Positions 24,968 to 33,881 are shown, counted from the first letter of the stretch. The stretch is DNA of 38,145 nt from Verrucomicrobiota bacterium (GCA_009885995.1 VFJQ01000097.1:1-38145), one strand, 5' to 3'. Notes: generated from the sequence alone by a model not told the origin. Program-made: numbers and translations.

Positions 24968-26605
24968 ATGTTCAGCTTTTTTGAACGCCAGCGCCTCGTC
25001 AAACGAGGCTTCGCCGCATCCAAGCAACGCCGAAAGCGGACCGAGAGTGAGTTGCTCGACACGCTCGAATACGGCTCGTGGGCCAGGGCTGGGGTGTGCA
25101 TTGCGTTCTTTGCGGGGCTCGCGTGGCTGATCCTTTCCGGGCCGATCGAGCAGTCGCTGGAGAAGCTGCTGATCGCGCTGCTCGTCTTCCTCACGGCGCT
25201 GGCGCAGCTCTGGATCAACCACCCGAAGACGTTCGACCGGAACTCGCGGCTGGTGCTCACCTTTGCCGTGATCCTGTTGCACCTCGGGCTCGTGAAGCTC
25301 GCGCTCGGCTTCGCGGCAAGCCAGGGGTTGATCGATATCGGCGAGTTCAGCAAGATCGAGCGAAGCGATATTTGGGAACTGGCGGTGCCGTTCAGCTTCG
25401 GGCCGCTGCTGCTCTCGGTGCTGCTCGGGCGCAATCACGGCATCTTCGCGGCGATCTACGTGAGCCTGTGGTCGTCGATGTTTGGCGACGGGATCGATGA
25501 GCGACTGCTCGTGATGGGATTGATCTGCGGCTTCATTGCGGTGTTCGTGACGCAGCAGGTGCGGCGTCGGTCGCGGCTCATCCGCGCGGGCTTTTTCGTC
25601 GGTCTGGCGACGCTGCTGCTCGCGATGCTGTTCGGGAAGTTCATGATCGTGCAACTCGCGGGCGTCGTGGCGCCGAACTGGAAGGTCTTCGGCTGGCAGG
25701 TCACCGCGGCGATCCTCAGCGGTGTGGTGCCGGCGCTGCTGATCAGCGGGGCGCTGCCGATCTTCGAGAGCTGCTTCCGCATCACGACGGAGATCTCGTG
25801 GATCGAGATGGCGGACCTGAACCACCCGCTGCTCAAGCGCATGATGCTCGAGGCGCCGGGCACTTATCAGCACAGCCTCGTCGTCGCGACGCTCGCGGAA
25901 GCCGGCTGCGAGACCATCGGCGCCAACGCGACGATGGCGCGTGTGTGCAGCTACTTCCACGACATCGGCAAGCTGATCAAACCGGAGTATTTCACCGAGA
26001 ACATGCGGCACGGGCGCAACCCCCACGACGATCTCGCGCCGACGATGAGTGCGCTGATCATCATCGCACACGTGAAGGAGGGCGTGGACCTCGCGCTCAA
26101 ATACAATCTCTGCCAGGAGATCATCGACGTCATCCAGCAGCACCACGGCACGTCGCTGGTATTCTATTTCTACAAGCGCGCACTCCAGCAGCAGGAGGAC
26201 GCGCGGGCGGGTGGGAAGATCATGAACATCCGCGAGGAAGACATCCCCGAGGTGCGTGAGGAGAGCTTCCGCTACTCGGGCCCGCGGCCGCAGTCGCGTG
26301 AAGCGGCGGTGATCTCGCTGGCGGATTGCGTCGAGAGCGCGTCGCGCAGTATCGAGCGGGTGACGCCGCAGAAGATCGACCAACTCATCCGCGACATCGT
26401 CGAGAAGCGGCTGGTCGATGGGCAGCTCAAGGAGTGCGACTTGACGATGCGCGAGCTCGAAGATGTCTGCGAAAGCTTCCGCAACACGCTCCAGAGCATG
26501 ATGCACAGTCGGATCGCCTACCCGGACGACAAGGAGCGGCCGACCAAGAGCGGGCTGCACCAGACGCCGACTCCGAAGACGCGGGCGCCGATGTCGGCCG
26601 CGTGA
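24968..26605 (+). CDS. 7TM-HD (PgpH/YqfF-like) membrane phosphodiesterase, without the large extracellular domain
   Basis: A protein of 545 residues. Seven or so hydrophobic segments lie between about residues 40 and 265 (GVCIAFFAGLAWLILSG, LLIALLVFLTALAQLW, LVMGLICGFIAVFVT, and others). The HD domain follows: GTYQHSLVV (His302), FHDIGK (His331, Asp332), IIAHVKEG (His368), QQHHGT (His392/393) and LADCVESASRS, where an Asp completes the metal site. PgpH-type proteins degrade cyclic di-AMP. Unlike the Listeria and Bacillus proteins (about 700 residues) it has no room for the extracytoplasmic domain at the N-terminus. Its TGA overlaps the GTG start of ybeY (26602), so translation is coupled. Confidence 0.9.
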   Translation: MFSFFERQRLVKRGFAASKQRRKRTESELLDTLEYGSWARAGVCIAFFAGLAWLILSGPIEQSLEKLLIALLVFLTALAQLWINHPKTFDRNSRLVLTFAVILLHLGLVKLALGFAASQGLIDIGEFSKIERSDIWELAVPFSFGPLLLSVLLGRNHGIFAAIYVSLWSSMFGDGIDERLLVMGLICGFIAVFVTQQVRRRSRLIRAGFFVGLATLLLAMLFGKFMIVQLAGVVAPNWKVFGWQVTAAILSGVVPALLISGALPIFESCFRITTEISWIEMADLNHPLLKRMMLEAPGTYQHSLVVATLAEAGCETIGANATMARVCSYFHDIGKLIKPEYFTENMRHGRNPHDDLAPTMSALIIIAHVKEGVDLALKYNLCQEIIDVIQQHHGTSLVFYFYKRALQQQEDARAGGKIMNIREEDIPEVREESFRYSGPRPQSREAAVISLADCVESASRSIERVTPQKIDQLIRDIVEKRLVDGQLKECDLTMRELEDVCESFRNTLQSMMHSRIAYPDDKERPTKSGLHQTPTPKTRAPMSAA

Positions 26606-27042
26606 GGCTCGTCCTGCTCAACCGCCAGCGCCGCGTGCCGCTGAACACGCGCTGGCTGCGCCGTGCTGCCGCCCTGGCCTTGCCGCGCTGCGAGGAGCTT
26701 TCGGACGACGGCCAGTTTGCGCTGCGGGCGCTGCCGGAAATCGTCGTTGCGATCGTGAGCGACGCGGCGATCGCGAAGCTGCATGTCGATTTTATGCAGA
26801 TCGAAGGACCCACCGATGTGCTCACCTTCGAGCACGGCGAGATCGTGGTGAGCGCGGAGACGGCGCGGGCTTGTGCGGCGCGTTACTCCCACTCGATCGA
26901 GCATGAGTTGGCGCTTTACACCATCCACGGCCTTCTGCACTTGAACGGCTTCGACGACCTCGCCGCCGCACCCGCGGCCCGGATGCGCCGGGCGCAGGGC
27001 CGCGTGCTGCACGATGTCTTGAAGCAACTCCCAACACCCTGA
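26602..27042 (+). CDS. ybeY: YbeY, endoribonuclease for rRNA maturation, with an unusual third metal ligand
   Basis: A protein of 146 residues. The GTG at 26602 overlaps the stop of the previous gene, and the upstream part of the open frame is out-of-frame with that gene. The family signature is seen as GPTDVLTFEHGEIVVS (about 69-84) and IEHELALYTIHGLLHLNGFD (about 99-118). In most YbeY proteins the zinc motif is H-x3-H-x5-H; here it is His109, His113 and Asp119. Asp is a possible zinc ligand in related metalloproteases, so activity is plausible but not proven. YbeY takes part in 3' maturation of 16S rRNA and ribosome quality control. Confidence 0.9.
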   Translation: MRLVLLNRQRRVPLNTRWLRRAAALALPRCEELSDDGQFALRALPEIVVAIVSDAAIAKLHVDFMQIEGPTDVLTFEHGEIVVSAETARACAARYSHSIEHELALYTIHGLLHLNGFDDLAAAPAARMRRAQGRVLHDVLKQLPTP

Positions 27043-27045
27043 CCC

Positions 27046-28047
27046 ATGCGCAAACTCATCCTCCCGCTGCTCATCTCCGCCGCCACTGCATCGGCGCAAG
27101 ACGCGCCTCCGCTCGATCCGGCCAAGCTCATCGAAGCACTCAAGGGGCTGAAGGATCAGCAGGCACAGCAGGCGCAGTCTTCACGGCAAAGCGTCCTGAA
27201 GTCCGCGCAGGCCGCGGCTGCGAGCGGCGCGGCGGCAGCCAACGCGTGGATCGAGGCGGTGCGCCTGACGCAGTTCGAGGGAGCGGAGAAGGAGGGCGCG
27301 CAGTTTCGCGACTGGAAGGAGAAGGAGGGGGCGCTGTTTTCGGAAAAGGAAGTGCAGGCTGCGGCGCAGCTCTACTTCCGCTGGCTCGTGATCACAACCC
27401 AGCGTGGTCTCGGCACCCCCACGAAGGACCTGCTGCCCGCGATCATTCAATACACCAAGGACGTCTTCACCGATGCGACCGTGCTCGAGGGGATGGTCGA
27501 AAAGGCGGACAACGAGAAAGACCGTGCCTCGCAGCGCCCCGGTGCTGCGCGCAATGCCCGCAACGTCAGCGAGACCGATCGCGTGAAGCGCCTGCACGAC
27601 CAGATCCTCGGCCGCGCGCTCCCGGGCAGCGCACCGGTCAAATCGCTCCGCGCGGAAGAACTCGTGAAAATCGAGGGATGGGAGATGACGCCTTCCTCGG
27701 TGGACGGGATCTACGACCACATCGTCCTGCCCGAGCTGCGGAAGACGCATGACCCGCGCGTGCTCGAGTATTGGGACATGAAGATCAGGATGGAGGGCGA
27801 CGCGGTGAAGACGAAGCCGGCGTTCGACCAGGAAAAATTCGCGAGCGTGCGCCGGGGCGAACTGCTTTGGAATCGCGCGAAGGAGTTCGCCGAGCTCGGC
27901 TTGCGCAACCGGAGCATCAACGAACTCTTCCAAGTCCTTCGCACGTTTCCGCAGCACCCGAGTTTCGGCAGGTGGGTCGGCGAACTGGAGGCGGTCATCG
28001 CACCTCCGCCGGCCGCACCCGCGGCTGGCGCTCCGGGCGCGAAATAG
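27046..28047 (+). CDS. Exported protein of unknown function, helical
   Basis: A protein of 333 residues starting three bases after the ybeY stop. The signal peptide is MRKLILPLLISAATASAQ. A Gln/Ala-rich helical stretch follows (LKDQQAQQAQSSRQSVLKSA, about 36-66). The rest is mixed, with charged segments (WKEKEGALFSEKEVQAAAQL, ELLWNRAKEFAELGLRNRSI) and a Pro/Ala-rich end (PPPAAPAAGAPGAK). No known motif was found. It may share a transcript with ybeY and clpS. Confidence 0.75.
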   Translation: MRKLILPLLISAATASAQDAPPLDPAKLIEALKGLKDQQAQQAQSSRQSVLKSAQAAAASGAAAANAWIEAVRLTQFEGAEKEGAQFRDWKEKEGALFSEKEVQAAAQLYFRWLVITTQRGLGTPTKDLLPAIIQYTKDVFTDATVLEGMVEKADNEKDRASQRPGAARNARNVSETDRVKRLHDQILGRALPGSAPVKSLRAEELVKIEGWEMTPSSVDGIYDHIVLPELRKTHDPRVLEYWDMKIRMEGDAVKTKPAFDQEKFASVRRGELLWNRAKEFAELGLRNRSINELFQVLRTFPQHPSFGRWVGELEAVIAPPPAAPAAGAPGAK

Positions 28048-28061
28048 TAGATTGCGGCGCG

Positions 28062-28343
28062 ATGCCGGAGCCGACAGTCATTGAACAAACAGATACGGAT
28101 ACGCTGCTCGACGTGCCTTGGAACGTCGTGGTCCACAACGACCCCGTGAACCTCATGAACTACGTCACGCGCGTCTTCATCAAGGTCTTCGGCTTCACCG
28201 AGCAGCGGGCCGAGAAGCACATGCTCGAGGTGCATCAAAACGGGCGCAGCATCGTGTGGACGGGGATGCGCGAGCGGGCCGAGGCTTACGTCCAGCAACT
28301 CCACGGTCACCTGCTGCTCGCCACGTTGGAAAAGGCGGAGTAG
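28062..28343 (+). CDS. clpS: ClpS, adaptor of the Clp protease
   Basis: A protein of 93 residues. The core NVVVHNDPVNLMNYVTRVFI, then HMLEVHQNGRSIVWTGMRE and HGHLLLATLEKAE follow the ClpS pattern. The NDP and Met/His residues around the pocket that binds N-degron amino acids are in place. ClpS delivers proteins with destabilising N-termini to ClpA/ClpC. The NDPVNLMNYV wording and a DUF2017 gene directly after it (two bases apart) are the pattern known from Actinobacteria. Confidence 0.92.
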   Translation: MPEPTVIEQTDTDTLLDVPWNVVVHNDPVNLMNYVTRVFIKVFGFTEQRAEKHMLEVHQNGRSIVWTGMRERAEAYVQQLHGHLLLATLEKAE

Positions 28344-28345
28344 AA

Positions 28346-28846
28346 GTGCCGCGAGTGAAAGTCACACGCATCGACGAACAGACGATCGCGATCGGCCCCC
28401 TCGATCTCTTCAGCACCGAGTTGCTGCACCAGATTCACCTCAGCGCGAATCCGGAAGGCAGCCGCGCGGCCCGCGAGCGCCTCTATCCGTCGCCCACTCA
28501 CGGGGAGGATGCCGACTTCGACCAGGACTGGAATGACTACGTCGAACCCGACCTCGTCGACATGTTCGCGACGAGCATCGAGGTGATCGAAAGCGACATC
28601 GCCGATTTCCCCCCCGCGCGGCCGGCGGCGGATCACCACACGCTGCACCTGCCGATCAAGAATCTCGAAGCCTGGATCCACGGCCTCAACCAGGCGCGGC
28701 TCGCTCTCGCTGCGCGCCACGGCTTCACGGAGAAGGAGATGGACGGCCCGCTCACTGGCGAGGGCCTCGATGCGCTCGCGCTCTTTCAGGTGCATTTCTA
28801 CGGTTGGTTGCAGGAGTGCTTCCTGCGCGTGCTGCGCGACGAGTAG
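28346..28846 (+). CDS. DUF2017 family protein
   Basis: A protein of 166 residues from GTG at 28346, two bases after the clpS stop. It has a short N-terminal region (VKVTRIDEQTIAIGPLDLF), a region of acidic residues (DADFDQDWNDYVEPDL), and helices near the C-terminus (LEAWIHGLNQARLALAARHG, ALFQVHFYGWLQECFLRVLR). This matches DUF2017, which follows clpS in Actinobacteria. The function is unknown; the conserved pairing points to a role with the Clp protease or N-degron pathway. Confidence 0.75.
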   Translation: MPRVKVTRIDEQTIAIGPLDLFSTELLHQIHLSANPEGSRAARERLYPSPTHGEDADFDQDWNDYVEPDLVDMFATSIEVIESDIADFPPARPAADHHTLHLPIKNLEAWIHGLNQARLALAARHGFTEKEMDGPLTGEGLDALALFQVHFYGWLQECFLRVLRDE

Positions 28847-28893
28847 CGTCCGCGCTTGCGGTGCGGAGGTGCGGCGGCTAAGCGGTTCGCTTT

Positions 28894-29577
28894 ATGAAAT
28901 CCCGCCTCCTCTCGCTGCTCGCCGTCGCCGTCGCATTCCCCGCGCTGGCCGAAGATCCCAACACGCTCTCCGACGCCGAGAAAGCCGCCGGCTGGATGCT
29001 GCTCTTCGACGGCAAAGATCCCGGCGCGCACTTCCGGAACTACAAGAAGGACGCCATCTCCGACGGTTGGGCGGCGGAGGGCGGTGCGATCGTCTGGAAG
29101 CGCAAAGGCGCCGGCGACATCATCACCAAGGAGCAGTTCGAGAACTTCGAGTTTTCCGTGGAGTGGAAGATCAGCGAAGGCGGCAACAGCGGCCTCATGT
29201 ATCGCGTGCAGGAGACGCAAGGCCCGCCGTGGCACACCGGTCCCGAGGTGCAGATCCAGGACAACGTGAAAGGCCACGACCCGCAGAAAGCCGGCTGGCT
29301 TTACCAGTTCTACCAGTCCGAGACCGACGCCACGAAGCCCGTCGGCGAGTGGAACCAGATGCGCATCGTCATCGACCACGGCAAGTGCCAGCACTGGATG
29401 AATGGCGTGAAGTATTGCGAATACGAGATCGGCTCCGCTGACTGGAACGAGCGCTTTGCTGCGAGCAAGTTTGCCAAGCTGGAAGGCTTCGCGAAGAGCG
29501 CGAAGGGCCACCTCTGCTTGCAAGACCACGGCAACGAAGTCGCCTTCCGGAACATCAAGATCCGCGTGCTGCCGTAA
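28894..29577 (+). CDS. Exported DUF1080 (3-keto-disaccharide hydrolase-like) protein
   Basis: A protein of 227 residues with a signal peptide (MKSRLLSLLAVAVAFPALA). Family motifs: GWMLLFDGKDPGAHFRNYKK, EFSVEWKISEGGNSGLMYRV, GPEVQIQDNVKGHDP, EWNQMRIVIDHGKCQHWMNG, GHLCLQDHGNEVAFRNIKIR. DUF1080 proteins have a concanavalin A-like fold; some are hydrolases acting on 3-keto-glycosides in the periplasm. The convergent neighbour is a ThuA-like protein, a pairing often seen in carbohydrate-related genes of this phylum. Confidence 0.93.
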   Translation: MKSRLLSLLAVAVAFPALAEDPNTLSDAEKAAGWMLLFDGKDPGAHFRNYKKDAISDGWAAEGGAIVWKRKGAGDIITKEQFENFEFSVEWKISEGGNSGLMYRVQETQGPPWHTGPEVQIQDNVKGHDPQKAGWLYQFYQSETDATKPVGEWNQMRIVIDHGKCQHWMNGVKYCEYEIGSADWNERFAASKFAKLEGFAKSAKGHLCLQDHGNEVAFRNIKIRVLP

Positions 29578-29586
29578 CGGCGGCGC

Positions 29587-30579
29587 TTACTTCGCGAGGT
29601 CGGCTGGCTTCACGCCTTTCTTGAAGCCGTTGAACCCGTAGAACGTCGGCTGGAAGTCGCCCACCAGCGCGGCGTCCGCTTTCGCAGGCACTTCGAGTCC
29701 GGTGAAAGCGTAGGCGGCATTGATGACGATGCGGCGCAGCCCTTCGTTCGCGAGGTCGGTGGCGCTGCCCATCGTGGTGCAAAGCACGCGGTTGGTTTTG
29801 CCAGCGGCGTTCTTCACCTCGCGTGTCCACACGACGGGCATCATCGGCGTGTTCACGTCCTGCTCGGCTTTGTCGGTTGCGCGCTGCTTTGCGTAAGCCG
29901 CGGGCGGGTCGGCGGGCGCCATGCCGGCGAGCACCTGGCCGCGCAGAAGAATCTTCGCGTCGGCGGGCGGGTAGGCTTCATACACGTCGGTGTCGCCGAA
30001 GACATCGCTGACGCCGCGCAGGATCGGGTCGCTTGCCGCTGCCGGTTCGACCACGCCGCGCGTGGCTTCCTTCTTGTGCTTGCCCCAGTGGCTCACCCAG
30101 CCCTCGCCGAGCACTTCCTTGCCGAAGCTGTTGAAGTTCGCGTAGGCGCCCGCGAGCCCATTGAAAGCGTGCGTGCTCGTGCGCAAGCCGATGATCGGTT
30201 TGCCCGCCGCCACGTAGTCGGCGAAGTGCTTCATCTGCTCATCCGGCCACGCGCGGAAGCGCAGCGACGTGATGCACAAATCCGCCGAGTCGAGCGCCTC
30301 GATGCCGGGCGCGTTGTCCTTCGTGTTCGGGTCGATCTCGCCGCTCTCCTTGTTCACGGCGAAGACCACGGTGCATTTGAAGCCATGCCGCTCGTTCAGG
30401 ATGCGCGCGAGCTGCGGTAGCGCTTCCTCGCTACGGTATTCCTCGTCGCCGCCGAGCAGGACGATATGCTTGCCCTTGCCGGGACCGTCCTTGGCTTCAA
30501 ACGTGAGCCACTGCGCATCAGCCGCGGAAGCAGCGAGCGTGGAAAGGAAGGAGGCGACGAGAATCGGGAGGAGTTTCAT
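29587..30579 (-). CDS. Exported ThuA-like domain protein
   Basis: A protein of 330 residues with a signal peptide (MKLLPILVASFLSTLAASAA). The core HIVLLGGDEEYRSEEALPQL, ADLCITSLRFRAWPDEQMKH, GKPIIGLRTSTHAF and VVWTREVKNAAGKTNRVL matches ThuA, a class I glutamine amidotransferase-like fold linked to trehalose use. Cys appears only at two or three scattered positions and no amidotransferase triad is evident, so it may bind or modify a sugar by another route. It ends ten bases from the DUF1080 stop (convergent). Confidence 0.9.
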   Translation of the reverse strand: MKLLPILVASFLSTLAASAADAQWLTFEAKDGPGKGKHIVLLGGDEEYRSEEALPQLARILNERHGFKCTVVFAVNKESGEIDPNTKDNAPGIEALDSADLCITSLRFRAWPDEQMKHFADYVAAGKPIIGLRTSTHAFNGLAGAYANFNSFGKEVLGEGWVSHWGKHKKEATRGVVEPAAASDPILRGVSDVFGDTDVYEAYPPADAKILLRGQVLAGMAPADPPAAYAKQRATDKAEQDVNTPMMPVVWTREVKNAAGKTNRVLCTTMGSATDLANEGLRRIVINAAYAFTGLEVPAKADAALVGDFQPTFYGFNGFKKGVKPADLAK

Positions 30580-30612
30580 AGTGTGCGATCAATCCAATCG
30601 AGCCGTGGGCAA

Positions 30613-32106
30613 TTAGGCCAGCACTTCAAGCATCGTCACGTCGGAGAGCCGCCCGCCGGCGCCGGGGCTGGTCGGCGCGAGCGAAAAGAAGTCGGCATCG
30701 GAGCGCGCCCCGAACGTGAGCGGGAGCTTCCCGCCGCCGATGACCACCTTCTTGATCCACTCGGCTGTGATGCCGAATTGATCTGCCGTATTGCTCACCG
30801 TGCCGAGCACCTGGCCGCCGATCGTGAGGCTGCCGATCTGCGCGGTGCGATCCTCGCTGTCGCGCGCGGTCAGCCCGGACCGCGTCGCGAGCGCGTCGTC
30901 GCCGGTGCCCATGAGGCCGTCCATTCCCGGCAGCGTGCCGACGGTCAAGTTCGACGCGATCCAGTCACCGCTGACTTTCACCGTGCCGATGGAAGCGTCC
31001 GCATTATCGCCCGCCGCCGAGAGACCCAGCGTGATGTTCGTCCATTCCACATGCCCGCCGACCTTGAGCGTCTTGATCGCGTAATCGGCGCCCTTCGTCG
31101 GCGCCGTCGCTTTGCCGAAGGCGGAGATCTCCACTGGCGCGCCAGCCGCACCGGTCAAGTCATGCATGATCGTGAGCGTGCCGATATCGGTCGCGGACGT
31201 GATGCTCCCGCCGACGAACGACCCAGCGACACGGATCGTGGTGAAACCGGGCGCGGTGAAATCCGCACCGATCGCGTCACTCTTCACCACCACAGTGCCG
31301 ACCCGTCCGGCGACGTTCAGCCCGACCGCCCCGCCGGGCTCCTGCGTGGAAGTGCCCAGCCGGCCCATCGACTGCACGGTGAGCGACTTGAGCCCGAGCG
31401 CCGTGCTGCCCGCGTCGATCGCACCGAGATCGCCCTTCACCGACACCGCGCCGAGGCTCACCCCGTGCGCATCGATGAACCCGACATTCACAAAACCATT
31501 CCCGCTAAATAGGTCGCGCTTGGCTGTGAACGACAGATTCGCCCCGGTGAATCCATCGTCCAGCGTGAGCGCGGTAAGCTGAGCGCCATTGAGCAAATCC
31601 CCACGCGGTGCGAACACGAAATCGCCTTCCTCGAACGTGCCTTTGCTCGTCTTTACCGTGACGAGATCGCCATCCACGTCCGTAAACGTTGCGACCCTCC
31701 CGCCGCCGGTGATCGTCACCTTCGGCACGAGCGCCGTGAGCTCGACGTCGTTGCCATCGTCGCCAGCCGCGTAGCTGATTTTGAAATACGTGCCGCCAGC
31801 CTTGAACACCGCGCCTTCCGGCAATCCCGCGAACGTGCCGTTGATCGGATCGATGCCGTCATTGTCGATGAGCACGAACTCATCGGAATCACCCGGCATC
31901 TGACTCACGTCGATCGTGAGCGTCGCATTGTTGATCGTCACCGTGCCCGTCACGACGAGCTTCCCGCTGCCCGCCACGTCGTTGAGTGTCGCGGAGAGCG
32001 TGTCCGCTGCATCGAGCGTGACATCGCCCGACGGAGTCGTGCCGGTGCCGAGCATGATGGACGCGGGGGCGATGCGGCTTTCGAGAGCTTCGATCGTGGA
32101 GTGCAT
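30613..32106 (-). CDS. Secreted repetitive beta-solenoid protein with N-terminal LESRIAPA motif
   Basis: A protein of 497 residues if it starts at ATG 32106 (MHSTIEALESRIAPASIMLG); the longer frame to 32238 is unlikely. The LE-x-R-IAPA motif replaces a usual signal peptide and is met at the N-terminus of many large secreted proteins in Planctomycetes and Verrucomicrobia. The body is built of beta-strand repeats of about 20-30 residues (VTITGGGRVATFTDVDGD, LKSLTVQSMGRLG, IGTVKVSGDWIASNLTVG, IGSLTIGGQVLGTV), with low Cys and many Gly, Asp and Thr residues, as in beta-helices or surface adhesins. Function unknown. Confidence 0.8.
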   Translation of the reverse strand: MHSTIEALESRIAPASIMLGTGTTPSGDVTLDAADTLSATLNDVAGSGKLVVTGTVTINNATLTIDVSQMPGDSDEFVLIDNDGIDPINGTFAGLPEGAVFKAGGTYFKISYAAGDDGNDVELTALVPKVTITGGGRVATFTDVDGDLVTVKTSKGTFEEGDFVFAPRGDLLNGAQLTALTLDDGFTGANLSFTAKRDLFSGNGFVNVGFIDAHGVSLGAVSVKGDLGAIDAGSTALGLKSLTVQSMGRLGTSTQEPGGAVGLNVAGRVGTVVVKSDAIGADFTAPGFTTIRVAGSFVGGSITSATDIGTLTIMHDLTGAAGAPVEISAFGKATAPTKGADYAIKTLKVGGHVEWTNITLGLSAAGDNADASIGTVKVSGDWIASNLTVGTLPGMDGLMGTGDDALATRSGLTARDSEDRTAQIGSLTIGGQVLGTVSNTADQFGITAEWIKKVVIGGGKLPLTFGARSDADFFSLAPTSPGAGGRLSDVTMLEVLA

Positions 32107-32269
32107 CGCGCGACATTGCGCGGCTTCGTGGTGAAAGAAAGTGCGGACCCTGCGCGCGCCGCGAATCAAGGGCGAGTTGGGTGCGCGGCTGAAAACCGGA
32201 ATCACAGGGGAGCGAAATCTGACTCTGTCCACATCCACCGCGGCTCCGAGCCACGATGATCACCTTGAA

Positions 32270-32803
32270 ATGAACAACCTACGAAATGCAATTATCGCAC
32301 TCATCGTCGCAAGCTACGCCTTCCCTACCGAAGGCGCTGCGAAGGACTTCAAATACTCGGAAAGGAATCTGAAAGGAGCTTACACGTTCCGATTGGTGCC
32401 TGTCGTCAGCTTCGCTCCGCTTCACACCGAGAGCGGCGTCGATACCGCGCCACGTCAGGACATCCTGCGCGTGGGCGCTTTCGTGGCCGATGGAAGGGGC
32501 AACGTCAAAGGGCGCATGATCGCCACCACCGACGACAATAACGGCGCCACGGTGATCAAGGACTTCCTCTTCACTGGCACCTACACTGTCGATGTGGATG
32601 GATTCGGCACTCTGTCGATCGCTCCGGTCGTCACCGTGCCACCGGTGGCGGATGAAGGTCCCGAGACTTACGCCATCAAGATGAATGACCGGGCCAAGTC
32701 CGTGCATTTGATCCAGACGGACAATGACGGCGGCGGTGCAAAGATTTTCCTGACGGGCGATGCGTTGATCGAGCGGCCCATCGGCACGGGCGACCTGGAC
32801 TAA
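32270..32803 (+). CDS. Small exported protein of unknown function
   Basis: A protein of 177 residues from ATG at 32270 (NNLRNAIIALIVASYAFP), with a signal peptide ending near EGAA. The mature part is a lipocalin-like or beta-barrel-like pattern (LKGAYTFRLVPVVSFAPLHT, GAFVADGRGNVKGRMIATTD, GTYTVDVDGFGTLSIAPVV, VHLIQTDNDGGG). I recall this 'GAYtfr...GvfvaDGrGn...GTYtvn.dGtGtl' pattern in exported proteins of soil bacteria but know no function. It is divergent from the LESRIAPA gene. Confidence 0.8.
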   Translation: MNNLRNAIIALIVASYAFPTEGAAKDFKYSERNLKGAYTFRLVPVVSFAPLHTESGVDTAPRQDILRVGAFVADGRGNVKGRMIATTDDNNGATVIKDFLFTGTYTVDVDGFGTLSIAPVVTVPPVADEGPETYAIKMNDRAKSVHLIQTDNDGGGAKIFLTGDALIERPIGTGDLD

Positions 32804-32836
32804 GCGCGCTCAAGAATTTTGGGGGCCGGACGTTCG

Positions 32837-32856
32837 CACTGAGCCGAGACTCAGTG
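32837..32856 (+). terminator. Possible terminator hairpin
   Basis: A 7-base perfect stem cactgag / ctcagtg with a six-base loop, followed by a G-run, 33 bases after the stop of the small exported gene. No U-tract is present, so it is a weak call. Confidence 0.35.
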
Positions 32857-32969
32857 GGGGCGATCCAGCAGGAGGCGTCGTGTGCATCCAATTGATGTGC
32901 GCGGCGCCTTTTTGTTTGGTTGGAAATCCCGCGCTGGTGGTGGCTCCGGACCCCCGCTACAAATCCGGC

Positions 32970-33881
32970 GTGAAGCTCCTCCTCATCGACGGCCACTACT
33001 ACGTCTATCGCTCGTTCTACGCGATCCAGAGCCTCAGCAACTCGCGCGGCGAACCGACCAACGCGATCTACGGTTTCGTGAAAACCGTGCGCAAGATGCT
33101 CAAGGATCTCCAGCCCGACGGCGCAGTCGTGCTGTGGGATGAGGGCCTGCCGCAGCGCCGCACGCAGCTTCAGCCCGAATACAAAGCCAACCGCGCCGAG
33201 ATGCCCGAGCCGATGCGTCCGCAACTCGGCTTCATCCGCGAACTCGTCCCGTCCATGGGCATCGCCTCGCTCGGCCTGCCCGACACCGAGGCCGACGACC
33301 TCATGGCCAGCTACACCGTCGCCGCGCGCGCCGCGGGCCACGACGTGGTGCTTGCGACGAACGACAAGGATCTCTTCACGCTCGTGAACGAGCACGTGAA
33401 GATCTACTCGACCAACAAAGCGGACCTCGCCGCGCCGACGGATCCGCACGCGCTGCTCGGCTGCGACGCGGTGCGGAGGAAATGGGGCGTCGATCCCGCG
33501 CAGATCGCCGACGTGCTTGCGCTCATCGGCGACACCGTGGACAACATTCCCGGCGTGCCTGGCTTCGGCCCGAAGACCGCGACGAAACTCATCACCGAGC
33601 ACGGTTCGCTCGCCGCGCTGATGGCCAACCTCAGCGTCGTGCAAAACGAAAAGCTGCGCGCGAAGCTCGACGCCGCGCGTGCGCAGATCGAAGCGAACCG
33701 CGAGATGGTGCGCCTCGATACGCATCACGAGTTGCCCGTCCCGCTCGACCAACTCGGCGTCAAGCCACGCTATCCGGAGCTGATCGCCGCGCTGGAGAAG
33801 TGCGAGTTCAAGGGCCTGCTTGCCGAAGTGAAAGCCGAGGCGGGCGGCGGAGCCCGGACGCAGGGCGAACTGGCGCTGTAG
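32970..33881 (+). CDS. Stand-alone 5'-3' exonuclease / flap endonuclease (PolA N-terminal domain type)
   Basis: A protein of 303 residues from GTG at 32970 (KLLLIDGHYYVYRSFYAIQS). Metal-binding and helical-arch residues are seen: LLIDGHYY, VVLWDEGLPQRR, YKANRAEMPEPM, DTEADDLMAS, LATNDKDLFTLV and DTVDNIPGVPGFGPKTA (helix-hairpin-helix). It stops after the exonuclease domain, so it lacks the polymerase of DNA polymerase I. It would remove RNA primers or flaps in replication and repair. It may be a paralogue of polA or a small Xni-like protein; only the 5' nuclease domain can be supported. Confidence 0.9.
   Translation: MKLLLIDGHYYVYRSFYAIQSLSNSRGEPTNAIYGFVKTVRKMLKDLQPDGAVVLWDEGLPQRRTQLQPEYKANRAEMPEPMRPQLGFIRELVPSMGIASLGLPDTEADDLMASYTVAARAAGHDVVLATNDKDLFTLVNEHVKIYSTNKADLAAPTDPHALLGCDAVRRKWGVDPAQIADVLALIGDTVDNIPGVPGFGPKTATKLITEHGSLAALMANLSVVQNEKLRAKLDAARAQIEANREMVRLDTHHELPVPLDQLGVKPRYPELIAALEKCEFKGLLAEVKAEAGGGARTQGELAL

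Noticed and set aside
23507..26560. 1017-codon minus-strand frame opposite phoH and the HD phosphodiesterase
   Set aside because: Low-complexity Arg/His composition, and it crosses three well-identified genes.
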